Positions 25,000 through 36,940 of a DNA stretch of 64,000 nt are shown piece after piece. A program made the position numbers and the translations under genes. The first letter of the stretch is position 1. Each line of letters opens with the position of its first letter. The notes under the pieces were generated by a model. That model ran no database searches, was not told the origin of the DNA, and saw only the letters and a program-made list of their open reading frames with translations. Origin of the DNA: Rhyzopertha dominica (lineage: Eukaryota > Arthropoda > Insecta > Coleoptera > Bostrichidae); the NCBI GenBank assembly GCA_025024175.1, contig QCXZ01000003.1:21224392-21288391 (forward strand). Direction: 5' to 3'.

Positions 25000-25400
25000 C
25001 AGGGTGCGGTAAAAATATCTGACGGTTTTCGCAAGGGCATGGCGAGAACAGGGGGCGTCGGAAGAAGGGCCGAGAGTAGTCATTGAACTCAATATGCCTT
25101 GCCATTTCAGTCACCATGAAGCAGTTGAGTGTGGCACATCGTGTGTTTGTTGTGGAAAGGTTTTTTTAAAACAACGAGTCAGTCGTGCTAACCCAGCGTG
25201 CATTTCGACTGCATTAAAATGTTGGTCGTCACGATAGTGCCATCTCGAAACACGATTTTACAGTGGGTGAGAAATTTTAGGGAAACGGCACAAGCAACTA
25301 AACGTAAACAAAGAGGAAGACCACGATCTGTGAGAACACCAGAAAATGTGGAAGCAGTACGTCGCGCGATCGAAGCTAGCTCTCGTCGTTGCCCCCCTCC
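25000..25400 (+). mobile_element. 5' fragment of a mariner-like transposon with broken HTH (DUF4817-type) coding start
   Basis: The element begins CAGGGTGCGGTAAAAATATC after TA (24998-24999). From the ATG at 25116 the frame reads MKQLSVAHRVFVVERFF and then stops after a T-run. In shifted frames it continues with LTQRAFRLH, NTILQWVRNFRETAQ and RGRPRSVRTPENVEAVRRAI, the helix-turn-helix region at the N-terminus of a common insect Tc1/mariner-like transposase family. The catalytic DDE part is absent: similarity ends at a C-run near 25395. It is a dead 5' piece. Confidence 0.8.
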
Positions 25401-25549
25401 CCCCCCCCTACCGATACTAAATTGTATTATTTAGCCGCACAAAGGGGTGCTAGGTAGTGATAGGTGGGTGCAAACTGGCTACTATATTTTGGTAAAGAAA
25501 TTTGGAACGGGGAGGGGGGGTGACAAGTTCAGTTAACTGGACTTGAGTG

Positions 25550-27686
25550 ATAGCCAGTAGTCCATAAAAAACTTACATTTGGGGTTGAAAAAGTCAGAGC
25601 ATGCAATTTTATTTTTTGGATATCAAGAGGGAGTTAGTGTAAAGTTAAATCCATGTTTGTGGGGTTGCAACCCTTGTCCCGTGGCTGCCATCTTGTAAAA
25701 AATGCTGCGAATGGTTTTTACGTTATATCGGGCAAACTATTCGTCGCACAGAAGATTTGTATTAAATTTAATTTAAATTAAATTCTCTACAACATTGGTT
25801 CTGTAACTTTTAGTTGTAGAACCAAAAATAACAAAGTTATTAAAGAAAATACATAAATATTACGAAACAAATATTCTTTTCGACGTTACAACTTTTTTCA
25901 AGGAATAATTACCATTACAAACTTTGTAAATTCTATTTATTTATTAGGGTTTTACAACGATGTGAAATAAACACTATTCTCCTGTACTCATAGGTATACA
26001 TTAATATGAATGATTAGGCATAGATTTCTTTAATTTTTTATTATTTGAGTAAGAAACATTTAAATGATTGACATTTTAATGTTGTTAATGATTAGTTATT
26101 GGCTCTTTTCCGTACCCCCTGCGAGGTAAAGTATGGTGGCGCGTTTTTTTTCACGTCGTGTCCTCAGTAGACATAATAAATAGTGTAATTTAGAATATCA
26201 AAATATGTTTCCCAATCTACTATGTCCTTCCTCAGCTTCTTTGTTGGACCAAGTGGCGACTTAGAACCTCGTTGATCTTCCGATATTGAATTGTTGAGTA
26301 AGGATGGAAAATGAAGTGACGTCATTGTTGGCAGTTCATCTTCAAAATCATTCTCTTCTATCAGTTTTGATATCTCCTTTACGTTGCTGCAGATATCCCC
26401 AGAACTATTCAGGAAACTGCAGAACATTTAAAGCCTGCCTTCCGACATCCACACCTTGCTCCACAGTTTTGTTACGACTTGGCGGATCGTTTATATCTAA
26501 GACTGTCAAGAAAAGCTTCATCTTTATTGCCACCATAATAAAGAGATGACGAAACCTCCAACGGCAGTGAGCAATGTAGAGTCGGCTTTCTCATTAAAGT
26601 ATGATGCTGTTTATTGTTCATTATCCTTATTATTCTTTGCTATTGCTCGATTAAGGTTTTCAGTCCTTTTGAATTCACAGTTCTTGTTTTGCTTTCCCCT
26701 AAAGGTTACAATATAAATAAAGCAATCACTCATGATGGAATAACACTAAAAAAGTTTAAATACTCATTACAAAATTCATAATAGCTATTACAAAACTCAA
26801 GAATTTTGTCCAGAGAACTTAAAATCGTGTCCACAAAACTCAAAATACTTTTCAGAATTAAATACGTTTGCACGTGGTGAAATACTTAGCAAAGCTGGAA
26901 GAAAACTTTGAAGGACAGCTGCGCCTGCTACGGACGAATAATAATAATAGTAATAGCAGGCAAATGTTCTTCTGTTTCCAAATGGTTACTTTGATCTGTT
27001 TGAGCTGCACAGGATTCTCGAAAATGTACACCCTGATTAGAACTTATTATAAAAGCCAAATAGAAATTATTGTAAAAACCAATATTTTTAAAAGATTTGT
27101 GATGGAGAGTAAGGTTTAACGACATTAGAATGTCAATAAATAAACGTTTCTTTTAAAAACAGGTAATGGAAATATGAAAGAAAACTTTACCTACTCATTC
27201 ATACTAATGTATACTACAAGTACTGGAGGAAAGTGTAATACACTAATAAATAAATAAAATTTGAAATGTTTATAAACCTCCCTATTAAAATGTTATATCA
27301 TTTTTTTTGTAAAATACCCAGAAAAAAGTTATAACGACCAAAATAAAATTTGTTCCAAAATTTTTATCTATTTTCTTTAACAACTTTGTTATTTATGGTT
27401 CTACAACAAAAAGATACAGAATCAAAGTTGCAGAGAAGTTAGTTTGCAACCAGAAATGTTTTTACAAATTCTCTGTGCGAGGAATAGTTTGGGCGAAGTA
27501 ACGTAAAAACCATTCGCAGTCCTTTTTACAAGATGGCGGGCGCATGACAATGGTTGCGACCCCACAAACATAGATTTAGCTTCACACTATCCCCCTCTTG
27601 ACACCCAAAAATAAAATTGCGTGCTCTGATTTTTTCACGCTAAGTCCTAAAAATGTAACATTTCAATGGACTACAGACCTATGGCC
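25550..27686. mobile_element. 2.1-kb element with about 350-bp inverted arms
   Basis: The left arm (about 25550-25900) and right arm (about 27320-27686) are inverted copies. TAGTCCA pairs with TGGACTA at the ends; inside, ATGCTGCGAATGGTTTTTACGTT pairs with the inverse of AACGTAAAAACCATTCGCAG, and TTTTTCACGC/GTTGAAAAAG blocks also match. The 1.4-kb centre is unique AT-rich DNA with no recognised protein. It holds a minus-strand frame at 26164-26427 of unknown meaning. No transposase was seen. Confidence 0.78.
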
Positions 27687-27689
27687 AGA

Positions 27690-28635
27690 TCAGACTGGTT
27701 TCACACGTACCGAAAATTGACCATTACCCCATTTCATATAATATAGAATTATTTTAACCGCGTTTACTATATTACAAAAATAATCATTAATTATAAATAA
27801 GACCAATTCAACATTATATAAAGACCCAATAGAGACAATACCACGAGCTTTGTATGAGCATGACAGCGTGACAGCTCTATAGCTGATAAATACTAGTGAC
27901 GCAGGCACAACACAAACCATTGTCTACGTATATAGACGTTTTGAACAGGCTTCTCTCGGAAATGTGCTTCCTGCTTCCTGACCCCATTTTATAATGATAT
28001 TCTGGAGAGATTTCACAACGAAACAAATCTCTAATCTGAACATTGAACTGTGCACGATCACCGAACTTATATCAGTCTTTAGTAAACAATGCTTTTAAAG
28101 TACGGAAATTGATGGTGATCTTGGCGAAAAGTGGAATTGCAACCTTAACTGCATCGTCGACTAGTTAGTTAACTTTATATCTGCGTTCCATTTGTAATAA
28201 ATTAAGAAAGATTTTATCAGCAGCAAACATACCTCAGAGCTCGTTTTTTTTGTCCTCTGAGGCTACACCTAACATTATAAAGGTACACACTGGACAAAGG
28301 ATTTTTGGAAATTTGTCCTAACCAGTAAATAGCCTTCCGGTGCTACTACATCTAACAGAGTCAAACTTTTCGACAGATTGAGGATCTAGCACAGAAGACG
28401 TTATGTCAGTTTGAATTTACTCTTTGTGATATATAGGTACATGTCTAAAATACTGTGGGCTACTTTCCTGTGCGGAAAAGAAATGCAATTCATATTAAGA
28501 ATATAAATGTACTTATAGATAACAATATACCAACAAAAGTAATAGAAGATTAAAGATTAAACATCAACAGATTTTTTTTCTTTTATTTGACCGAAGAACA
28601 TCGTAGATTTTAGATTTTTTTAAATATCAAATGTT
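27690..28635. other. Intergenic DNA, no supported gene
   Basis: Mixed composition with short frames only; no motif or repeat structure could be defined. Confidence 0.35.
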
Positions 28636-28787
28636 AAAGATAAGAGATTTAATTTGTTTTTTGCAGGTGGATATACTTTTGAAAAAATATTGCCAGCTTT
28701 GATCAGGATTTGAACCCTGCGGGCTGGGAATAGTTTTTCATAAAAGTATCTACCTAAAAAACCAATTAAATCTCTTATTCTTGTTAA
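28636..28787. repeat. 152-bp palindromic MITE
   Basis: AAGATAAGAGATTTAATTTG at the left pairs with the inverse of the right end CAATTAAATCTCTTATTCTT, and the match continues through GTGGATATACTTTTGAAAAA to a short centre. The centre on the minus strand resembles a tRNA T-arm (GGGTTCAAATCC), but no tRNA A-box or acceptor stem accompanies it. Confidence 0.8.
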
Positions 28788-29407
28788 GTGTAATAACATA
28801 GATATTGTCGTTAGTTAGTTTTTTTAAGTAATTAGTATTATAGTGTTATCTATACACTAATAACAACCCTGTATATATTTTTAAGTTGTCTGGTTTGAGT
28901 CATTTGTACAGTGTTCTATGGGCCTGTTACTCTTCTCCTTTTAAAGCTAAAATCGGCTCTGCAATAAAAATCTAAGGCAATCGCTAACTGTACTTTAAGG
29001 TTTCGTGGTTCTGAGTCCATTTTCGCTAATAACAATTTTAAGAAAGAATGGAAAAACCTGACCATTATGTCTTTAATTAAGATGGGTTTGTTTTGTTTTT
29101 TTCTTTCGTTAATGAATAAACCAAATTTTGAACCTGAGTTAAGACACTGTTTAGATTCGGGGACAATTCAACGCTGCTCTAAGTAATGGCTAGATTGATA
29201 GTTTTGTCTTACGTGGTAGTAATTGATGCATGTTACATTAACTTGTTACAAAAATGTAGCTACCATTCAGTTTTATGAAGAACTGGATTATTAATAATTA
29301 AAAAATGTTGATTCATATTAATAACTTCCTTCTCCTTATCACTTTTTTGATGTCATAGAAATCAGTAATTTCTCCCGGCTCTAAAAGTAGCTATTTATGT
29401 AACAAGG

Positions 29408-29503
29408 CAGTAAAGTGGTACTTTATCGAACGAGTTTAGAGATTGAGAGAAGAGGGGAAGACGAGGCAAGCAATCAGACGAGTTCGATAAAGACACTTTA
29501 CTG
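29408..29503. repeat. 96-bp MITE with inverted ends
   Basis: CAGTAAAGTGGTACTTTATC at the left matches the inverse of GATAAAGACACTTTACTG at the right, and the match extends through CGAACGAGT / GACGAGTTCG. It is small, non-coding and hairpin-forming. Confidence 0.75.
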
Positions 29504-32500
29504 GCGTGGCGCATACAACGTACTACATACTGTGTGAATATGTGAACGGTAAATATACCTTTTGCAGAACCCTTGCAATAATTTTATCTTTCACTCGTAT
29601 TATTAAACTGATAGGCGCTATTTTTGTAAAAGAAATAAAACCTCGATATTTAATTAAATCAGCTGTTTACTGTATACATTCTTATCTAAAACATTAATTA
29701 TGCTGCCAAAACTGAAAGACATCGAAGAAGGAAATTGTAGTGGTCAGATCAGCCGTAATAAACTGCAGGGTAGCCGTAGTAGCCAGAGTAGACATACTGA
29801 GGGTTTGGTAGGGCACGTGGAAGTGGAGATGGGGCAGCACGAGGCTCAGGGACAGCCGCTACGAAGGCAGCAAGGGTGGCCAATACAACGGAGAATACAA
29901 ACTGGAAAAGAAATTATACAAAATTAACGAATTGTAGTAATAGTAATGCTAATGACCCTTCGCATTCTATTTTGAAGCTAATCCAATCTAGCGTCCTTAA
30001 CAAAATAAAATGCATATACTAATATATACGTAATATAATTAAGCTTTCGAATCTAACCTGTAAATGTGGAAGCATCACACTTTTATTATGGCAATTGAGT
30101 TTATAGGTATTATGTTGAAGTTATGATTTATCCGTATGTATAGAATGTAGGCCTTAGTTAAAACTATTGCTCGTATAGTACATAGGTTATATGATGACAT
30201 TATTGTTTGATAAACGACGTAGGTAATATGTACATAAAGTGAAACGATTAAATTGAACTCCATCCTACAAATAATAATTCATGGCCTGCGTAGTAGAATA
30301 CAAGTTTTCAAATAACATTCATTATTTAATTAAAGTCATGTACTGTGTGACAAGAGTCAAAGTCTCGGAATAAAGTTTCTTTATACTTACCAATGCCTTG
30401 AACATGGTGATCGTTGATTGCAACCGTACAGTAGCAAACTATGACAACTGAACTAACAATAACGCTTTTATACTGCGACGAAAAGTATTGTCGTTAAGTG
30501 ATTTAATTTGGTAGGTGTACAGATTTAGTCATATGTCAAAATGGATCACAAAGAAAAAACTGGCACGCCTTCATTTGTTAGTAAGCATTCATTAATTCTT
30601 AACGAGGAATCATACGTCTCGAATTACATATGTTATGTAACGTGTCTTTGTTAAATAAACACGGACTTAGTTTTGCAAACCTAATTTGATCATGATTTAC
30701 ATTAAAATTATCCCACAATTATTTGGCAACTTAAATCCAAGAAAATACCTTCCTTGGACTACTTTGTTGATGTTCCACACAATAACGGAAATAAATGTAT
30801 GTACAAGTAACAGTAATACACAAGCATTGGATAGAGTCATTTATCTCATTCAAAAAAAGTATTTATGTTATGCATACTTTCATCCTTCACTAAGAATTTT
30901 AAAACCATTTTCATAAATTGAAATATGAGCACTGATTCAAATAATATAAATCCAAAATTTAATTCTAAGTTGAAGTATTCGGTAACGAGTACTTCTGTGT
31001 AATGGCGAACTATGTTAAATTTATAAGATTATTTTGTTTACCTATTATGAATTTAAACAAATTCTTGATATTGGTAAAAACAGTTAACACCATAGATAAC
31101 TGCTCTGGGGATCGTGCTCCCAGCCAGATTTATGGTCACTGGTTGCCAAGATATACAGGTTGTTCACACTTAAACTTCCATTACAAGTATCCTGGAAGGT
31201 TGATAGAATTTTGAGATGAAAATTTGTACACTGACATTCAGCGATGGGACGAGATGAATGAAAATATTCCCCAAGATGGCAGACTTAAGGTTATACCAGA
31301 AGTTAACACTGGGTATATTATTACATTTAAATGTATTATATTAAATTATTAACTTTGGATGCGCAGTTCGACAACCGTTGCGTTTTTAATTATAATATAC
31401 GAGNACCTTTGGAGGATCTACCTCTTTATCTGAATGTTTCACCATACTTCATATATTTTTTATGTTCTTTCATACCTTTGAGCTGCGAACGCAATTATTA
31501 TGTAAAACTTTGTCAATTGTCTCTACGCATCAGATTAAAAATAACGTATTCTTGGGATAAATGTTTTATCAGTCTCACATGTTCATCTTAAATGGAAGAA
31601 CTTCATTAACTACTTCTCGCAGCTTAATTTGCATTAGATTTTATTGTTTTATACCTATACCTACAATTTATGTACGCTCCTTTAATCTTTTATTTGTGTT
31701 CTGTTTACAACTTAATCTAGACAATTAAAATAACCTTTTGTGCCCTAAAGACACCTAAAAATTATTAGTGTGTTAAATAAGTGAACCAGAAAGCTAACCA
31801 AGCTGACAGTGTGTATTCCATTTTTTATGCAGTTGATTTTTTAACTAAATATTTTTATCACTATTTCATGAATGTTATGTGACTGAGAACAGACTATAAT
31901 GATCATTTGAACTACGTCAATTTTGTTTTAACATTTTTAACAGGCATTTTAGCTTATTGGGAGTAGTTCGCTTTTTGTCCTGACTGGCAGTGATCTAATC
32001 TAACAGCCTTGAATACTAATCAATGCAAATAAGCAGTTTGTATGAAGTGCAAACACGTATTGGTAATCTCGAAGTCTTCAAGACAATCAACTTAGTGTAC
32101 ATTTATAATAAATTATATGTCACAGAAGTAAATAATTAATACTTTGGGATATGTGGTGTTTTAAAATGCTTACATACTGTTACATTGCTTCTAAATCAAA
32201 CAACTGCTGGGCTGGATTCACTTTATTTGCCACACGCTTTTATTGAAATCTTGAACAACGAAGCTCCTCTTGTCTTTAAAATTAAGTGAGAGTTAAGGGT
32301 TTTAATCTGTCAAATGAACTGACTTATCACTATGCAAACCGCGATAATGCTTAAAATGATTCTAAACGGCAGTGCCATGTCGATGCTGATAACTTTCTCA
32401 ACAAAGTTACTATATTGCATTCAAACTCTTTATGGGAAATGCAATCAGGTGGTAATTACCTCTTTGGTATTTTTGTGTGTTTTTAATTGTTTATTTCACG

Positions 32501-33063
32501 TCGGAATTTATTGGCAATGCAACGGATGTGTTTGTCTGCAGGTTACTCAAGTTCATAATTGTTGGTGCTCCACTATCTAACGGATCTACAATAAGGCGCC
32601 ACTGCTTACTATAATTCTGTTTATTACTTAAACAAGTATTTTGTATATAAAATACATTGATAGCTGCTAAATTAAACACTTTCCTAAAGTAATTACTAGT
32701 GGCTCTATTTTATTTGTACAGTATTCCAAGTTGGTTGTCCAGAGTCTACTACGGATTTATTTCTTAATTTAGTTTGCATTGATCGGTACAACAGGACGGG
32801 CCCAAAAACACCCTCCCAATAATTAAATTATAAAATTAATACTATTATATAGTTAATTATTACAAAAAAATATTAAATAAAGTTTACAAACCACCCAAGA
32901 ATAAATAAAAAACAAAAGAGAAGAGTAGAATGCATAATAGAAACTTCAACTGATCAGCATTAGAATATAGAATAAAGATATTGGTAACTTTCTTTCAAAA
33001 TTTGAGATGACGGTCCGAAAAAATGTCTATATCAAGTATCTGTGAAAGTTCATTGTAAGTAGT
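29504..33063. other. Mostly AT-rich intergenic DNA
   Basis: A G+C-richer patch at 29720-29890 is open in more than one frame but matches nothing I recognise. At 30541 an ATG in good context opens 15 codons (MDHKEKTGTPSFVS) before a donor-like GTAAGC and could be a first exon, but no partner exon was found. A weak CAGG-type end at 31159 has no counterpart. Confidence 0.35.
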
Positions 33064-34480
33064 TTTAATTCTATGTGGCGGTGAATGTAAATAATAGGCA
33101 GTTTGTGTTTGATTGCGTGTCAAGTATCATTGATAATAGCCAGCATGGCTTTGTGCGCGGTAAATCCACTAGTACTAATCTGTGCGAATTTGTATATTAC
33201 GTTTCCGAAACTCTTGATCTTAATAGCCAAGTTGACGTTGTTTATACTGATCTATCTAAGGCATTCGACACAATAAACCACCGCATACTTCTGCACAAGT
33301 TACGCGCCCTGGGTCTTTGTGATAATCTGGCAAATTTGTTTTCGTTGATGTTCGAAAATAGGGCACAATATGTTGAATACTGAAGTTATCGTTCTAATAC
33401 GTATGCGGCTTGTAGTGGTGTAACTCAAGGCTCTAATCTAGGGCCTATACTTTTCTTAATTTATTTCAATGATGCTCTGTCTTTGTTTGGTTGCTCGACA
33501 TATGTATATGCTGCAGTAAGATTTAGATAAGTTTTGGTGTTGGTGTGTTAAAACAAACTGAATATTAATATTGATAAATGTAATTCCATCACCTTCAGTA
33601 GGAAGATGAATAGGATAGAACATAATTATTGTGTAAACGGGACAGTGGTTGGCAAAGTCATGCAAATTAAGGATTTGGGTGTTATTATAGACAGCCAGCT
33701 TACATTCAGGCAGCATTACCAGTTCATGTATACACATTCCGCCAAAACGCTGGGTTTTATTTTTAGAAATATCAGAGAATTTAACAACACGGATGCCATT
33801 TTGGCTTTGTATTTTTCTTTAGTAAGATTAAAGCTAGAGTATTGTTCTACAGTGTGGAATCCGTTCTATGACTGTCATATTCTAATGATCGACCGTATTC
33901 AGCATAGGGTTTGTAGATATGCTTATTACATAAGGTACCGACAGTACCCAGAAAGAAATTTTCCTTCAGAAAAATTACTGTTGGAACTTAATCTGGAAAC
34001 TTTGAGTACCCGAAGAACCTTGGTTTCTTTAGCATTTCTGTTTAAACTTGTTCATGGTCAAATCGCGTCCAGTCTACTATATGAAGTGTGCTTTCATGTT
34101 CCACGCCTAAACTCCAGGAACTCAATCACTTTTAGTACTAAATATGCTAGAACTACTCATTTCTATAATTCACCTTTAAACAGTGCAATCCGAACATACA
34201 ACTCTATTTCCTCTTTGGTTGATATTTTCCGATATGTTGGTAATGTTAAGTTATTTATTACAAATGTGCCATAGCTATTCGTGAGCACTTGTAATTTAAA
34301 ACTTGAAACTTGTATAATGTCGCATTGCGTACATGATATGTTGTTCTGATTGTGTCGGTATAATAGTTATTACGATTGAGTTTTTTTTTTTATTTTCACA
34401 AGCAGTTGCATAGAAAATCATATTATTAAATGAAGTAATTTCCTGTAAATAATCTTTTAATTGTCTAAATAAAGTATCTG
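33064..34480 (+). mobile_element. 5'-truncated Jockey-like LINE, broken
   Basis: The reverse-transcriptase part begins with NSQHGFVRGKSTSTNLCEF and YTDLSKAFDTINH, which includes the first catalytic Asp. A stop follows at 33380, and the CSGVTQGSNLGPILF box follows in frame. The next motif, normally an aromatic residue with ADD, is lost: the sequence goes from STYVYA straight into a stop, so the catalytic Asp pair is missing. The C-terminal part (33606-34274) is open for 222 residues, with IKDLGVIID, LEYCSTVWNPFY and TLVSLAFLFKLVHGQ, typical of Jockey-like elements. The 3' end is near CTAAATAAAGTATCTGAGC at about 34465-34485. Confidence 0.85.
33606..34274 (+). pseudogene. C-terminal part of a Jockey-like reverse transcriptase ORF
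   Basis: This 222-residue frame is the best preserved part of the LINE. It starts after the deleted catalytic box with CNSITFSRKMNRIEHN-type sequence (the methionine at 33606 is internal to the original protein). It then has the RT thumb motif LGVIIDSQLTFRQH and the conserved tail with TRRTLVSLAFLFKLVHG and VPRLNSRN. It ends at a natural-looking stop about 200 bp before the element's 3' end. It lacks all catalytic residues, so any product would be inactive. Confidence 0.8.
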
Positions 34481-35250
34481 AGCATTATATTTTGCTCTAC
34501 TTTATAAAACATTTTATAGCCACTGGTCGGGTAACATTCAGTTTTATTAAAATCTGTGTTTGGCATTGTCCAATTAACAACACAAAAGCCACTTCCAATT
34601 GGCGTACCTACATGTTACTAGCAGTGCATGGCGGTGGCAGTACAAATATGTGGCTTATCTACATAGGCTGTTAAAAAATTATGGCTAATTCTCTTGATTC
34701 TCTCTAATATTTCGAATGTGTGCTAGACATTGCACTCTGTATTTAAAAATTTATAACTAGCTGCTACTCGCGGCTTTGTTCGCATACAAGGAGATCCTAT
34801 AAACCAAATATCAAAAACAAAAATAAGAATGTTTTCAATTTCAATTTCAACTTTTAATTAAAATCCTGTTTTTAAACATAACTTCGAAAACAACGAATCC
34901 ATCCATCCATCTCCTCAGGGAAGGTATTTCCGAAAACGATGAAACAGTACGTATATTATTATTTAACATTTTATTTGTTATTGTTATCTTCTCACCAAAG
35001 GCCTGGACATAAAACTTCATGATTACTTATTACTATTATTTCTTTTATCGCATACGAATCTTCATCTCCATTTTCACACCTTTATAGCCGAAATTTCCGA
35101 AACAGTTAAATTAAATTAATTTCCTGAACAATAATCTAATTGCCTAATTCATGTTAATTGATTCATAAATTATCCAACTTATGTTGGATATATGATAACA
35201 TAAAGTTCTAGAAACTGTGGTATAGATCTGCACAAACTGTTTTATCCACC
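34481..35250. other. Intergenic DNA with a possible old LINE or SINE tail
   Basis: Around 34758-34800 the string CTACTCGCGGCTTTGTTCGC resembles the 3' part of common arthropod retroelements, but only about 50 bp can be recognised. The rest is AT-rich without a gene. Confidence 0.3.
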
Positions 35251-35449
35251 ATAAAACTGTAAAATCCTTTTCAAAGCCGCAGCGATTAACTTACGGTCAT
35301 AACATACGGCCTGTTTACGAGTTTACAGTTAGGATCTCCAAAGGGATGGTTGCGCTTACTGCATGTAAACAGAATACAATTTGCGATCTTTGCGACCTAC
35401 AGTAGACCGTAAGTTAATCAGTGCAGTTTTGAAGAGATTTACGGTTTAT
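35251..35449. repeat. 199-bp MITE with long imperfect inverted ends
   Basis: ATAAAACTGTAAAATCC with GCGATTAACTTACGGTC at the left pairs with the inverse of GACCGTAAGTTAATC and GATTTACGGTTTAT at the right. The arms are about 60 bp. No coding capacity. Confidence 0.8.
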
Positions 35450-35516
35450 GTAGAACTGCAACATTGAAGTGAACTTCACACGATTCCTTTTTCTTCTATT
35501 GAACGTGCTAGAATTT

Positions 35517-35900
35517 TCTATGACTTCTAAACGAGTCGATTTTTGTCTTTTCTGTCGCGAGACGGTGTTGGCAATATGCCAGCCCCTGTCCGATTTTCTA
35601 GATGCTCTATGACCTTCTCGAGACATAGATTTTAGACTTTTCCATTGTGGGACAGTTTCGGCAATATGCCACACTTATGATCCTTGTGTCTTTTATTAAA
35701 TCTTCCGTAATATTTTATGATATTCTCAACATCAATCATTCCACTTTACCTCTGCGACTAATTTTCAAAAACGTTCTATGACCTCGAAACGTCGATTTTC
35801 GATCGCGAGACCGTTTTGGCAATGTGCCACACTTTGGGGATCGCTAGTATTCTGCAAATTTTCTAGAATGTTTTCTGACCTCCAAACATAGTTTAACTAA
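35517..35900. repeat. Degenerate tandem repeat, about 3.5 units
   Basis: Units starting near 35517, 35610, 35773 and 35873 share TTCTATGACCT, then CGATTTT or GATTTTAGACTTTT, then GGCAATATGCCA (or GGCAATGTGCCACAC), and end in TTTTCTAGA. Spacing is irregular (93, 163 and 100 bp), so this is an old, decayed minisatellite. Confidence 0.65.
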
Positions 35901-36666
35901 ACGTTATGTTTTATTGAAGGGAACCTGCACTCAACGAATATAACACCTGCTGATCCTTTGATTGTTCCTTATAAACAATCCTGGCAACTCTGCAAAGATC
36001 ATATGCAGTACAAAACTCAAACAGCTTTTCTGGAATACTACCTAGTCTGGAATCAACCGATTTAATTAATGGCATCGATTGCAATAGCGACTTGTTACAC
36101 GATTATATCACAGACAAATGATTCCTCACTGTCTAACGTGTTACTCAGTCACGTGTTTCAAACAGTAACTTGGTGTTTTATGCTTTCTGACTTCTGACGG
36201 CGTACCCACGATAGGGTTTCAGCCGCTGCGACATTTGACGGCGAGTTTAATTAGTAGTAGGCTTGCTTTTCATGTTTCAGGAACGAGATCAGCGTGCTAA
36301 TTGAAACAGAGCACGTGATCTCCTTAGCTTGGGTGTACATTATTAAACGTGATGAAAAATACTCCAGGTAGTTTTCACTTGCGAATGTTTGGCTTAGTAA
36401 TAGTTATTATACCTTTACTTATATATTTATTATATTATATGACACAGATTGATTATATATGTAGCTCATATGAGACAGTGGCTCTGTAACGTTGATACAT
36501 TCGTTTGAGAACCCATGGCTTGAAAACTGAGTGACCTTAGTTTTGATTCTCTTTCTAAAGATAAAACAGTGTTTTTCATATGAAAAAGTGACAGGGCATC
36601 ATCAGTTTTCAAACAAGGTCAGCTGTTGGAATAATTATCCCATAGGCGTCGAAACAGGTTTACTAG
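35901..36666. other. Intergenic DNA, no supported gene
   Basis: No recognisable frame or repeat structure in this interval. Confidence 0.35.
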
Positions 36667-36930
36667 ACCAGCGCTAAAGCCGCTAAGAAGGCCGAAAGGG
36701 TGCAAAAGAACATCTCGAAGAGCGACAAGAAGAAGAAACGCCGAAGGAAGGAGAGCTATGCCATTTACATTTACAAGGGGCTGGAGCAGGTCCACCCCGA
36801 CCTATATCTCCAGCAATAATGTATCCAGAAAATATTTTCAGTACGCCACTGGTATCGTGATGAATATGTGGGCAACCAGGCTCACCGCGCATACGAAGTT
36901 TCCACTTGATGACGTCGCTGTCACTTTCTC
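36667..36930 (+). pseudogene. Histone H2B pseudogene
   Basis: From 36667 the frame reads [15 protein letters not shown], then [20 protein letters not shown], then [10 protein letters not shown], clearly the N-terminal tail and first helix of histone H2B. A stop follows at about 36818. In the +1 frame ISSNNVS corresponds to the conserved ISSKAMS. Further on, GCAACCAGGCTCACCGCGCA resembles the codons for the EASRLAHYNK region, after a diverged or deleted stretch. The start codon and N-terminal residues are missing, and the histone fold cannot be made. High G+C, unlike the surroundings, also fits a histone origin. It abuts the foldback element at 36941. No hallmark of a processed copy (poly-A tail) was seen. 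Confidence 0.78.
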
Positions 36931-36940
36931 ACGTGAAAAA

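Noticed and set aside
26164..26427. Minus-strand 87-residue frame with a protein-like acidic composition
   Set aside because: No recognised domain or splice partner, and it lies inside the centre of an inverted-repeat element. Not enough to call a gene.
28690..28730. tRNA gene suggested by GGGTTCAAATCC on the minus strand
   Set aside because: No A-box, anticodon arm or acceptor stem is present, and the motif is the centre of a palindromic MITE.
29700..29927. G+C-rich 75-residue open frame
   Set aside because: More than one frame is open and none resembles a known protein. The composition alone does not justify a gene.
30541..30583. Possible first coding exon, ATG in good context with MDHKEKTGTPSFVS then a GTAAGC donor
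   Set aside because: No downstream exon in a compatible phase or recognisable protein was found; a short ATG frame with a donor-like site is common by chance.
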